Origin: Chondrus crispus
Lineage: Eukaryota > Rhodophyta > Florideophyceae > Gigartinales > Gigartinaceae
Assembly (NCBI RefSeq): GCF_000350225.1
Contig: NW_005179106.1
Location: forward strand, 1-64,000
Direction of reading: 5' to 3'
Length of the DNA stretch: 64,000 nucleotides
Position numbers and translations under genes: made by a program. This document shows, piece after piece, positions 31,669 through 41,585 of the stretch. Under the pieces are notes generated by a model that made no database searches, had not been told where the DNA came from, and saw only the letters and a program-made list of their open reading frames with translations. Numbering within the stretch: the stretch's first letter is position 1; each line of letters opens with the position of its first letter.

Positions 31669-34600
31669 TCAAGCGTGAACGTCCGCGTTCACGTCAGACG
31701 TGAGGTTCCTGCCGGTGCGTCTCCGGAGGCGTTGGGCGTAACGAGACACCAACTCCTCCGGAACGTGAGTCCGGGCGGTCCATGTGGGCGTGTCGTAATC
31801 CGCCCACTTGATGAGGAACTCGATAGTACCGTCCTCCATGCCTCGATGCCGGAGTAATCGTTCCACGGCATACTGCGTGCCCTCGGTGACCTTGTCGGCA
31901 AGGTCACTTGGGGTTGTTGTACTCGCCCGTGGCGCGCCCGTCGGTGGCGGCCCGTACACGCAGCGGTCTGCGGAGACGCGCTCGGTGACACCATCACGAT
32001 CGATCGTGATGGTTCGCCGGTCGTTGGCGAGTACCCGGTATGGCCCGACGGCGGGCGACGCGAGTTTGTTAGACGTCTTTGCCCCATCGCTGGGGTTCAG
32101 GTAGACGTAATTACCTGGCTTGATACGTGCGTTGAGCCGTCTGACGCGCTTATCGAAGTCGCGCTTGTACCGAGCCTGCGTCCGGCGCAGGCTCCCGTAC
32201 GCCTTCTGGATCGTGTCGTCCAACGTCTTGAGGAACTCAGCGCGCGCGTTGCCCCTATCGGACGGGGGCGCGTCACCGTCGGCTCTACGTAGAGAGAACT
32301 CCGGCGGGGGTCGGCTGAGGACGAGCTCGAAGGGCGTGGTACTCGTCGTACGATGTACGTGGGAGTTGTACGCGTACGTGAGCGGCCCCACGTACACGTC
32401 CCAGTCGTCCTGATGTTCGCCGACGTAATTGCGTAACATCGAAGCGATGGTCCGGTTGTATCGCTCGACTTGCCCGTTCGTCTGGGGGTGGTACGCCGAA
32501 GTGTACAAGTTCGTCACCCCCAGGACACGGCACGTGCTGTGGAAGAACTTCGCGTTAAACTGCGGTCCGTTATCCGACAGTAGCGAGCGTGGGACGCCGT
32601 ATTTAAATACCCACGCGTCGCAGAACGCGACGGCTACCGTGTACGCGGTTACGGTCCGCAGTGCCACAACTTGAGTCAGCTTGGTGAAACGGTCCGTAAT
32701 TACGAGAAGGAACCGTTTCCCTGCCTTCGTCTTGGGTAGCGGTCCCAAGATGTCGATGGCGAGGCTCTCAAGCGGCCGTGTTGCCGGAAACAACTTCAAA
32801 CGGTTGAGGTGTTTCCGCAACTTAACACGGTTCCTCGCGCATGTTCGGCACCCTCGCACCGTAGCTGCGACATCTGCAGCGAGATGGGGCCAGTAGTACT
32901 CGCGACGGAGCGCGAAGTACATACGGTTCTGGCCCGGGTGCCCCGCGATGGTTGGTGTGTGGCAGAGCTGGAGAAGCCGAGCCCGTAGCGTCCGTGGCAC
33001 CACGACCTGCACGATGTCAGGGTCGAAGGGGTGTCTCCGTTTGAGCACCCCGTGGTGGTCCTCGAAGAACGCGGAGTCCCGGGACTCTGACTGTCGTGCC
33101 AGTACGGTCTGGCAGAAGTCATCCACGCGTTGCTCTTCGGCTATCTCCTCTAACGTAAGAGGGGCCGGAAGGTCGTCCTGCGGAGGGGCGACCGTGGAGG
33201 CGGGCGCGCCAACTTCGGGTTGTTCGGCGCGCTCGATGTCGACAGCGTCGAATTCGTCGTTCTCCTCCCAGAACGAGGTGGGTCCTTCAAGAGCGGGGGC
33301 CTCGTCGTCGCCCCTCGGCTCGTCGCGCGTACGGACGCGCGACCCTCTTCGCGATCCGGCTTGGTTCCTTGTTGTCACGAAGACATGGACGGCCTTGTGA
33401 TCGCAGCTCGCGGTACAGACGTGGTCCGCGAGCTCGTCCGACATGTCACGGACGGTCGTACCCGCATCGAAGGTGGGAATGTCGTCATCCACTTCGACGA
33501 CTGGGCGAGGGTCGTCGGTGACCCTTAGCGACACGAGGCGTGACAGGGCATCGGGCACCTGGTGCACGCGCCCGGGGCGGTACTGGATGGTGAAGTCGTA
33601 TTCCGCCAACCGCAGTCGCCACCGGGTAAGCCTTCCGGAGCTCTCCGTGAGGGACATAAGCCATCGGAGGGCATCATGGTCCGTCCGGACGGTGAACTTG
33701 GTACCTTCGATGTACGGCCGTAGTGTGCGTACGGCCCACACTACGGCAAAGCACTCGCGTTCCGTAGCGCTGTAGTTGCGCTCACTATCGGACAGTGAGT
33801 ACGACCAATACCCCACGGGGCGCCAGTCGTTGGCGCCTTCGTGTTCCTGGAGCAACGTACAGCCCAGTTGATAGGCACTAGCATCAGTGTCGATCATGTA
33901 CGGCCGACCGTACCGCGGCAATGCTAGGATCGGCGGGGAAATCATCCGCTCCTTCAACGCTTCGAACGCTTGAAGTTGCAGCTCGGTCGGGTCGTCGAAG
34001 TTGGGGTCCGCGTCCTTGCGCGTCATGTCCGTTAATGGGCGCGCAATTTTCGCGAACCCCTTCACGAAGCGGCGGTAGACGTTGCACGCTCCGAGGTACG
34101 AGCGCACCTGCGTCAACGTCCTCGGAAACGTGAACGTCTTGAAGGCGTCCGCCGCCGCTTCGGCGACGCTCAGCTTACCTGGGGAAATGACGTGCCCCAA
34201 GTAATGCACCTTCGGTTGGAAGAAGCTACACTTCTTGAGCTTGAGGGAGATTCCGGCGCTCCTCAACAAGCTCAAGACAGTGTCGAGATGCTTCGCGTGT
34301 TCTCCGTGCGTACGGGAGAACACGATGACATCATCCAGGTAGACGAGGCATATCTGCCATCGGACGCCAGATAGGATGATGTCGAGGGCACGCTGGAAGG
34401 TGGCCGGTGCCCCTTTTAGCCCGAACGGCATACGCAAATGGCGAAACGTTCCCATATGCGTAGTGAACGTGGTCTTGTCCCGGTCTTCCGGAGCGACGGG
34501 GATCTGCCAATAACCGGAATTGCAGTCCAACGTCGTGAAGACGGCTGCATCTCCGAGCGAATCGATGCAGTCGTCCATCCGTGGCAGCGGATACGAATCC

Positions 34601-36378
34601 GCTGCAGTCTTCGCGTTGAGACGCCGGTAGTCCACGCAGAACCGAAGAGAGCCGTCTTTCTTCGGTACGAGCACCACGGGAGACGCCCACTCGGTGCTCG
34701 CGGGTTCGATTACCCCTGCGTTCAACATTTTGTCGACTTCCTTGGCGACCATCTCACGCATAGCCGGCCCCTTTCGGTAGGGCATTGAACGTATCGGCTT
34801 CGTACCTGGTTCGAGGGGAATGCGGTGTTCGGTCGCTCGGATCGTTCCGAGCGCCCCGCTCCACAGACTCGAGTGCTTACGGAGCATCTCGAGCACGTGG
34901 CCCCGGAACTTGTCACTATCGACGTATGACAAGTCGATTTCTCTTTCCCAATCCTCGGGCGGATTTTCGGGATCCTTTTTAGAGGCGGGTGCAGTGCCCC
35001 CTTCCGGCGGCGGGCACTTCACCAGTCGGCCGTCCGTACTGGCTCCTCTCTCCTCAACGGTTGCCCCCTGGGCGGAGCCTGGTCGACCAGCTCCTGCCGT
35101 TCCGACTTGATCGGTCAATTCGGTGAGGTGTAGCGCGTGCGCGATCCCCTCGGCGACGCGGCGTTCAGGCGTCAAGATTGCGAGGGGGTTGCGTTTAGCG
35201 TATCCCACAACGGTGTGTTTCGGAAGCCGCCTTTCCCGTCGCGAAAAGTTCGCGACGATGACGTCGAAGGTCTGGTTCGGCAGGACCTCGGCGACGCCGT
35301 TCGTCAGCCTCACTCCATGCCGGTGTTGGAGTGATGGCTTCGGCTCCATAAACACGAGGCCCCTCCCCGCCGTGGTGACGCGCACACGGGCCTGCGACCT
35401 CGCGGGAATGGTAACCCAGCGGGCGATTCGGATCGCCTGCGGGGCTTCGTCGCGTGCGTCAGCCCGGCTTGTCTGACGTCCGTGCCGCCTGGTTGGGGGA
35501 GTCGGCCCGCCCTTCCCGTCGACGATGGCAACGGAGCCACCTTGGCGGAGCTCCAACCGTTGAGCTTCGATGTCGATACTTCGTACGTGTGTATCGATGA
35601 AGGCCGTACCAAGGAGGACCGGCACGGCGAGCTGGTCCGCCACGACGAACGGAATTCGGAACGTCGTGTTCCTCAACCGCACGGCCAGGCGTACGACGGC
35701 CGAGAGCTTAAGCGGGTTGCTATTTGCGCCTGCCAATCGGGGCAGTGGCGCGTCGCGGATAACGTACCGCGACCAATCGGGAGGAAGGTCCGCCTTCCTC
35801 ACCAGATTGTACCCTGAGCACGTATCAACGGCGATCGTGCGGGGCTTGAAGGCATTTCCCTCCGTGGCTATCGAGCCGAGGACGTTGTAAATCTTCGACG
35901 TCATAAGGCAAATGACGCCGTCGACCACCTTCGGCGTGCCCGGCTCGGCGAGATCGTTCCGCCTGGGCCGCCGGCGCCGATTCCGACTTCTCTTCCGCGT
36001 CCTTCGGCCTTGGTCGCGGGGCGCCCTTCGGTCGGCCGCGTCCCCGCGACAAGTCGCGTTCGTACGCGGCTTGAATTCTTCTGGCGGCCCCGGGTCCCCC
36101 TGGGTCGGGCCGCTGGCGCGTTCGATGCGCTTCTTGTTAGGCACTTGGCTCACGGTTTCCACAGTGCCTTCCTTCATGTGCGCCGGGCTCACGGTTGCCT
36201 CAGCGTCTTCGTCCTTTCGCACCGAGCTTACGGGTGTCTCGGTGCGCTTGTGCGGGGTTGAGGGGAATAATATCGGTAAACATTCCCCTCCCCTGCCGGG
36301 GACAAATAGGGGCGGGTCAAGGTTGGTTTGACAAGACGGTTCACGCGACCGCGCGAACGTAACCGTCTTTACGGGTTT
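31669..36378 (-). CDS. pol: Pol of gypsy element B (PR-RT-RH-IN-chromodomain)
   Basis: About 1569 codons when read by -1 frameshift from gag (entry AAA at 36378). Domains: protease with VDTCSGYNLVRK and the closing LLGTAF; RT with FCVDYRRLNAKT, HLRMPFGLKGAPATFQ and YLDDVIVFSR; RNase H with DTDASAYQLGC, ERECFAVVWAV and TDHDALRWL; integrase HPGQNRMYFALRREYYWPHL ... CRTC, then SLAIDILGPLP, LLSDNGPQF and NGQVERYNRT; chromodomain near the end (EFLIKWADYDTPTWTARTHV). No stop or shift was seen, so this pol looks intact. Odd point: the protease site is D-T-C-S-G instead of D-T/S-G, shared with C and E. The stop overlaps the first polypurine block. Confidence 0.94.
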   Translation of the reverse strand, partial: KPVKTVTFARSREPSCQTNLDPPLFVPGRGGECLPILFPSTPHKRTETPVSSVRKDEDAEATVSPAHMKEGTVETVSQVPNKKRIERASGPTQGDPGPPEEFKPRTNATCRGDAADRRAPRDQGRRTRKRSRNRRRRPRRNDLAEPGTPKVVDGVICLMTSKIYNVLGSIATEGNAFKPRTIAVDTCSGYNLVRKADLPPDWSRYVIRDAPLPRLAGANSNPLKLSAVVRLAVRLRNTTFRIPFVVADQLAVPVLLGTAFIDTHVRSIDIEAQRLELRQGGSVAIVDGKGGPTPPTRRHGRQTSRADARDEAPQAIRIARWVTIPARSQARVRVTTAGRGLVFMEPKPSLQHRHGVRLTNGVAEVLPNQTFDVIVANFSRRERRLPKHTVVGYAKRNPLAILTPERRVAEGIAHALHLTELTDQVGTAGAGRPGSAQGATVEERGASTDGRLVKCPPPEGGTAPASKKDPENPPEDWEREIDLSYVDSDKFRGHVLEMLRKHSSLWSGALGTIRATEHRIPLEPGTKPIRSMPYRKGPAMREMVAKEVDKMLNAGVIEPASTEWASPVVLVPKKDGSLRFCVDYRRLNAKTAADSYPLPRMDDCIDSLGDAAVFTTLDCNSGYWQIPVAPEDRDKTTFTTHMGTFRHLRMPFGLKGAPATFQRALDIILSGVRWQICLVYLDDVIVFSRTHGEHAKHLDTVLSLLRSAGISLKLKKCSFFQPKVHYLGHVISPGKLSVAEAAADAFKTFTFPRTLTQVRSYLGACNVYRRFVKGFAKIARPLTDMTRKDADPNFDDPTELQLQAFEALKERMISPPILALPRYGRPYMIDTDASAYQLGCTLLQEHEGANDWRPVGYWSYSLSDSERNYSATERECFAVVWAVRTLRPYIEGTKFTVRTDHDALRWLMSLTESSGRLTRWRLRLAEYDFTIQYRPGRVHQVPDALSRLVSLRVTDDPRPVVEVDDDIPTFDAGTTVRDMSDELADHVCTASCDHKAVHVFVTTRNQAGSRRGSRVRTRDEPRGDDEAPALEGPTSFWEENDEFDAVDIERAEQPEVGAPASTVAPPQDDLPAPLTLEEIAEEQRVDDFCQTVLARQSESRDSAFFEDHHGVLKRRHPFDPDIVQVVVPRTLRARLLQLCHTPTIAGHPGQNRMYFALRREYYWPHLAADVAATVRGCRTCARNRVKLRKHLNRLKLFPATRPLESLAIDILGPLPKTKAGKRFLLVITDRFTKLTQVVALRTVTAYTVAVAFCDAWVFKYGVPRSLLSDNGPQFNAKFFHSTCRVLGVTNLYTSAYHPQTNGQVERYNRTIASMLRNYVGEHQDDWDVYVGPLTYAYNSHVHRTTSTTPFELVLSRPPPEFSLRRADGDAPPSDRGNARAEFLKTLDDTIQKAYGSLRRTQARYKRDFDKRVRRLNARIKPGNYVYLNPSDGAKTSNKLASPAVGPYRVLANDRRTITIDRDGVTERVSADRCVYGPPPTGAPRASTTTPSDLADKVTEGTQYAVERLLRHRGMEDGTIEFLIKWADYDTPTWTARTHVPEELVSRYAQRLRRRTGRNLTSDVNADVHA

Positions 36379-38930
36379 TTCGAACTACCCGAGCTGTCAG
36401 TGCTATTCGCTTGGCTATCGTTAGCTAGCGCGTCGACGGGCCCTTGGCCGCGCGGATGGGGACGGTTTCCCCACCCCGACTGGCCATCTTCTACGAAGTA
36501 ATCGGATACTTCGTGGCCTTGGATTGCAACGTCCGGCCGTTGCAATATTCGAGGGGCGGAGAGAACGGGCTCCCCTCCGCCTCCTTCCGTGGGCTGGGGG
36601 TGCGTCTCACCAGCCCAGTCTTGGAGGTACATGATGGCGTTCTGTACCCCTTGGGGCAACGGGGGTCGGCCCCGGTCGCCTCGCCCATCTCGACGGGGAT
36701 ATCGCGTATCCATCCGACGAGGGTCACGTCGATCCCTTTGATCGGTCCCCGGGTATCGGTACCCGCCTTCACGAGGGGCAAAACGGACGCCCCTACCCGA
36801 TCGGCTCGGGTCACCTCGACGCGGGCCTCGGTCTGCCCGCGTAGACTGCTGGATGAGATTGCGCATTCCGGGGCGCGTCTCCATCTGATAGCGGTAGTTC
36901 CTGTACGCCGTGAACTGACGTTGTTCAGGCGACAGGAACGGGCACGCGTACATGGCGTGGCCGTACGTCCGGCACAGCCAACAAATGTACGCGCTGCCAT
37001 CGGTCGACGCGAAAGTCGCCGCGTGGCGTGCCTCCTCATCGGTGAGTCGAGGCACGTTAGGCAGCCCGCGGTCTCCTTCTCGACGGGAGATATCCAGCTC
37101 GGCCATGTTGTGGTTCGGACCACCCATGGCCCTCGGCGTGTGTGCGAACGCCGTTGCGAAGCTTCCGGTCGAACCGGTGGAAGCTGGCGTAGGGGGTCGG
37201 CCCCCTGCCCGTTCGAAGCCTTGCGTGATGAGGACAGGGTCGGCCTGCCACTCATCTTCTCCAATGTGGAGGGCGGTCGCCGGCGAACTCGTTCCGTGCG
37301 ACCTTGGAGTTCGGACTCCCTTCGCTGCCGGCTTCGGGTCCGGCAGCGGCAACCCGCGACGAGCGCGGTAGGTTGTACCCTCGGCCGTTGCGATACGGCG
37401 AATCGTTGAGAGTTCGGTCTGCTGTTGTCCGGGCAACCTTTGCATCGTCTCTGCCACTGCGGCCCGGGTCGCAGTGGACAGCCCGCGCACGAAGTATTGC
37501 GCGAGAGCTTGTTCTGAGAACACGGCCGTGCATCGGAACGCGGCGGATTCCAGCCGGTCTGCGAACGTGTTCTCGGTTTCGTGAGGAAGCTGTCGCGCCG
37601 ACGCGACAGCGTCAAACGCTTCCCCCAACACGTCGTCGGTTAGGTAGCGTTTGATAAATTGGTTGACGAGGCCAGGCCAGCTCGTGTCGTCGTGGAGCTG
37701 GCCGGCGCGGAGGCCGCGCATAGTGTAACTCGTATACAACCTCTCCGCGTCCCGCTCGAGGAAGTGAGCGAAGACACGGATTGCCACACCTTCGGTCAGG
37801 TGCTGGGCATTGAAGGTTATCCGGATATCCTTCAGGAACGGGAGCAACTGAATCGCGTCAGTACCGTCGAAGCTCTTCATCGTGGGACGGAGCCCACGGC
37901 AGCGTTGGACGTACTTCGCGATCCGTCCCGCGTCACCCGAGGTAACGAGCCTCGAGGTGTTGTCCAACCGATACATGCGGTAGTTCGCGACTGCGCTGAA
38001 CTCCTGTATCATGGTGTGGACGGGCTCGAGCCCGGGTTCGGCGGGGCCCAACGTTCCGAACGGCGTGACGGGCAACGTTCGGACGTCGACGGGGCCGGGA
38101 TGCGCGGTAAGATCCGCTGGCTGGTAGCCGCCCCAGCGAGGATCGAAGGGGAGAATCGGTTCCCCTGATCCGCGGGCGACTCCTCCACGGCCACGGTCGG
38201 GTTCGTCCGGTACCCGTCGGGACTGCCGCATGCTTCCGGATGCATACGGCAGGGCCTGAGTCTCGGACGCGAAGTTCGCGTCCGCCGTCGGCTTGATGTC
38301 CTCCGCCCTCCGACTGGTGACGGCTCCAGTCGGGGGCCACTCCTGCGCTCCGGATGCGCCCGGAGGAACAGTGGCACCGGGCCCACTCGAGGGGGCTCCG
38401 GGCGGCCTCTCGGCCGAGGTCTGTTCCATCTCACGGGCACGGCGGCGCGTTGAGTTGAGCTCCGCCGCCATGTGCGCGAACGCTCCCATCTGTTCGGCTG
38501 ATGGGAAGGGTTGCGGGTCGCGTCGGACCCCGGAGTTTGCACTCGCGGGTCGACCCGCAACGTCCATGGCGGGGGAATCGATGCGCGCCTCTTCGACCAG
38601 TACCAAACGGGACTGTAGCTGGTCGACGAGAGCGCGCAGGTTCTCCAAGGACTGAGTTACGCGCTCAAACCTTCCTTCGCGGAGGGAGCGCAACTCATCC
38701 ATACAGCGGGCGTAGACGCTGTCGGAGACGTCGATACGGAGGGATGTTCGGACATCTTCGATATACTCCGCGATGCGATCGTACATCGCGCGAGCGCGTC
38801 CTTCGGAGAAGCCGGGCGACGGTTCGCGGTCTCGGGGACCAGCGTCGCCGTCGCCGACTCGGACGCGGAGCGCGGCCTCTTGCACATCGGCGGGCTCCGA
38901 GCGAATCGAGGTGGGATATTCGCCACTCAT
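36369..38930 (-). CDS. gag: Gag of gypsy element B
   Basis: 853 residues from MSGEYPTSIRSEPADV. Helical N-terminal part (SVYARCMDELRSLREG, ENLRALVDQLQSRLVLVEE), Pro/Ser linker, capsid-like block (VHTMIQEFSAVANYRMYRLD ... TYRARRGLPLPDPKPAAKG), CCHC knuckle CWLCRTYGHAMYAC, an Arg/Asp-rich stretch (DQRDRRDPRRMDTRYPRRDG), and a Ser/Asn tail. Ends TCG AAA AAC CCG TAA. Intact. About 95% or more like C. Confidence 0.95.
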   Translation of the reverse strand: MSGEYPTSIRSEPADVQEAALRVRVGDGDAGPRDREPSPGFSEGRARAMYDRIAEYIEDVRTSLRIDVSDSVYARCMDELRSLREGRFERVTQSLENLRALVDQLQSRLVLVEEARIDSPAMDVAGRPASANSGVRRDPQPFPSAEQMGAFAHMAAELNSTRRRAREMEQTSAERPPGAPSSGPGATVPPGASGAQEWPPTGAVTSRRAEDIKPTADANFASETQALPYASGSMRQSRRVPDEPDRGRGGVARGSGEPILPFDPRWGGYQPADLTAHPGPVDVRTLPVTPFGTLGPAEPGLEPVHTMIQEFSAVANYRMYRLDNTSRLVTSGDAGRIAKYVQRCRGLRPTMKSFDGTDAIQLLPFLKDIRITFNAQHLTEGVAIRVFAHFLERDAERLYTSYTMRGLRAGQLHDDTSWPGLVNQFIKRYLTDDVLGEAFDAVASARQLPHETENTFADRLESAAFRCTAVFSEQALAQYFVRGLSTATRAAVAETMQRLPGQQQTELSTIRRIATAEGTTYRARRGLPLPDPKPAAKGVRTPRSHGTSSPATALHIGEDEWQADPVLITQGFERAGGRPPTPASTGSTGSFATAFAHTPRAMGGPNHNMAELDISRREGDRGLPNVPRLTDEEARHAATFASTDGSAYICWLCRTYGHAMYACPFLSPEQRQFTAYRNYRYQMETRPGMRNLIQQSTRADRGPRRGDPSRSGRGVRFAPREGGYRYPGTDQRDRRDPRRMDTRYPRRDGRGDRGRPPLPQGVQNAIMYLQDWAGETHPQPTEGGGGEPVLSAPRILQRPDVAIQGHEVSDYFVEDGQSGWGNRPHPRGQGPVDALANDSQANSTDSSGSSKNP
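36375..36381 (-). promoter_or_regulatory. Gag-pol -1 frameshift site, G AAA AAC (B)
   Basis: One codon before the gag stop (36371-36369). The -1 frame is open from here through pol. Compared with E (A AAA AAC) the first base is G, which should weaken P-site re-pairing. Confidence 0.65.
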
Positions 38931-38993
38931 CTCGACGCGTAAGGACGCGGAGGTAAACGATAGTCTTCTCGGCTCGATCGTGAGAGTCTTCTA

Positions 38994-39006
38994 GGTCGGG
39001 AGACCA
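38994..39006 (-). promoter_or_regulatory. Primer-binding site of element B
   Basis: Minus-strand TGGTCTCCCGACC, one base inside LTR2. Confidence 0.82.
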
Positions 39007-39007
39007 C

Positions 39008-39631
39008 TGTAGTATAATCACCCCCAACGACGAGGGGGGTGAGTACTGACAGTTCGGGAAGACCCCGATCGGCGGGAAGATAGAAGCACGGCCCACCCAC
39101 GGTACGGAGCACGGGCTCGAGGTAGCGGTGGTAGAGCGGGATCGGGGAGGACGCGCGCACGCGTGAGCGGTTCTACGCCTCGACGCCCCGGAGCGGTACT
39201 GGGTGACGATCCAGTACCGACGGGCGGAGGCGGAGCCGGCTCGTGGGCGTGCTACGCGCGTCCTCAACCCGCGCGCGGTGCTACTCCTAGGTAAAACGGA
39301 CGGAAGTACCTAAAAGTAAGCGGGCGGACCAAGGTGGAGGATCCTTGACAAGTCCGTGCTTGTCCCCCCTCCACCGCCGGCGGTCCGCTCATATTTAATG
39401 TACACAATTATCTATCATGACACTACAGTACCGATGTACTGTAGTGTGCTACCGTAGTGCAGGTCGGTCTGCACTGTAATACTGTCAGCCGTCGGGACTG
39501 ACACTACACGTGTGCGCGCGCGCCCGTACACGTGGGGTACACGTGTGCGCGCGGGCTGAGGTACTGTAGAGCTCGGGCTCTACAGCTGCAAATCTAATCT
39601 AAATCTAATTCCGGGAGGGGGATATGCCACA
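39008..39631 (-). repeat. LTR2: 5' LTR of B, abutting element C
   Basis: 624 bp, minus strand TGTGGCATATCC ... GATTATACTACA. Hairpins in U3: 39421-39430/39437-39446, 39456-39462/39469-39475, 39483-39488/39498-39503 and 39564-39572/39577-39585. TATA-like box 39391-39398. The right flank (gtccg) is neither a polypurine tract nor a match to the left flank of LTR1 (ggcgg), so no target-site duplication is seen. Confidence 0.87.
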
Positions 39632-41585
39632 GTCCGCTGCAGACCGCGCAGATGAAGGAGGGGAAATGCAAAGGGTTCGGCGGAGGTGGGAATCACTCCC
39701 ATGGGGAGTTTGACGAGCTCCCATTGGTCGGATCGTCTTTCCGACGTTAGGCAGCGCTTACCGGCAATTTCCAAGGCGCTCGATTTGACGAGCTCCCGTT
39801 AGTTGGATCGGCTTCTCACCCTCGAGCCCCCATTTTCCCTGCAGTTTTCCAGCTCTCCCGCGGCCTCCGTCGGACCTCGCGCTCCTCTCGCCATCGGGGC
39901 GAGGGCGCGACGATCCTCTGCATACTTGGCGTCCCTCATCGCCTGTGGCGAGGGACGCGGGTACTCGACGAACGGCTTCATACTTCCCGTCCCTTGCCAT
40001 CGGGGCGAGGGCGCGGCGCGAGCGGCACTCGTGTTCTTGTCTGCGCGCGTCCCTCGCTATCGGGACGAGGGCGCGGCGCGTAGACATACGTTTTCTTCTT
40101 CGCGCAACGCCCGCCATCGGTGGCGGGGGCGCTGCGCGTGCGCCGTTCGTCTTTTTCCTCGCTCGCGCCTCTCGCATTTGGAGGAGGGGCGCGAACGCGA
40201 ACGGCATTCGTCTTCTTGCCCGCGCGCCCCTCGCCATCGGGGCGAGGGGGCGGACGCGTGGGCGTACGTCTTCTTCTTTGCGCGCCCCCGCCATCGGTGG
40301 CGGGGGCGCCGCGCGTGCGCCGTTCGTCTTTTTCCTCGCTCGCGCCTCTCGCATTCGGAGGCGGGGCGCGAACGCGAACGGCATTCGTCTTCTTGCCCCC
40401 GCGCCCCTCGCCATCGGGGCGAGGGGGCGGACGCTTGGGCGTACGTCTTCTTCTTTGCTCGCGTCTCTCCCCGCCGTCGGTGGCGGGAGCGCGAGCCCTC
40501 GTCAAATTTCCTTACCCCGCGCCCTTCGTCATCGGTTGCGAGGGCGCCGGCGCGCGGCGAACGTTCCTTTTTAGTGCTGTCCCTAGTCATTGGGGCGAGA
40601 GCGCGACGTGTGGGCGTACGTTTTTCTCTTCGCGCGCCCCCCCCGCCATCGGTGGCGGGGGCACCGCGCGTGTGCCGTTCGTCTTTTCTTGCGGTCGCCC
40701 CTCGCCGTCCGGGGCAAGGGCCCGGACGTTTCTCTTATCCTTCGGCCCTCGCCTTCGGAGGCGGGGGCGCGGACGCGCGCGACGTACGTTTTGTTCTGTG
40801 CGCCCCTCACCCTCGGGAGCGGGGGCATGCACGCGCTACGTCCGTCTCTCCTTGTGCGCGCCCCTCGCTTTCCCGTCAGTGTCCGTCCGGCCCCTACTGT
40901 ACGCAGCGTCTACGACGTTTGTTGCGTACAGTACCCGTGCGCGCGCGTGCGGGAACAGACAGAGCCCTGAGTCCTTGACCAAATTACCACCAAAAAATTG
41001 CAAAAAATGTTTTCCCGCGAAAACCTTTTTTTGCCAAAAAATCACCGCACGGTCCGTGATGTGAGTGCGGCGTGCGCATGTTTTCCGTTAATTTTCTCGA
41101 GGGTGGTGGCGGATTGCCACTGTGGCCAGCGCGTGCGCTGGGCGTACGAACGGCGTACTGTACGCCCCTCAGGCGTATTTTCTTCCAATTTTAAGAACAC
41201 CCGCACAATCTCTGCGCACGGGCGTGTTGCAGTGGTCGTGGATTGCACTTAGGTGGCGATGTGCCCTTCCGTGGTGTTCTCGTGTGCACGAGTTCCGACC
41301 GTCGCATGTGCTGTGGCCGTGCGTTTGGCCCCTTTGTTCGAAAAGGGGGCTATTGGCTTCTTCGCGCGCTCTGTCGTCCGGCTCGGGTCACATTGGCCCT
41401 AACGGGGATCGCTCCCCATTCAGACAGTCCGTACCATCTGGTTTCTTCGTCTCGCGTCCGTGGCGTTCGGGAGTCAAATACGGCTTGGCTTCCGAACGTC
41501 CCCTTGTTCTCGAACCACAGGGGACTTATTTATCCGTAACGGAGCGGTTGAATGTAGCCAAACGAGCCGGTTGAGGGCCCCCTCC
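39632..41585 (-). other. 3' region of element C with satellite
   Basis: 39632-39880 carries a short direct repeat (tttgacgagctccc at about 39710 and 39785). 39885-40870 is the palindromic satellite. 40980-41160 and 41460-41585 match the 3' UTR of B and E in diverged form. No equivalent of the 761-codon ORF is present. Confidence 0.6.
39885..40870. repeat. Palindromic satellite of element C, 59-60-bp spacing
   Basis: About seventeen palindromes of the CTCGCC-ATCG-GGCGAG or CCCGCC-ATCG-GTGGCGGG type. A higher-order unit of about 177 bp (three sub-units) is repeated: the block starting cgttcgtctttttcc occurs at 40144 and 40321. Same family as 28962-30175 but independently amplified. Confidence 0.8.

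Noticed and set aside
36444..37409. 321-codon plus-strand frame across gag of B, with a similar frame at 46523-47326 in C
   Set aside because: Both lie exactly antisense to conserved gag. Their similarity follows from gag conservation; composition is Arg/Ser/Val-rich without domain signs.
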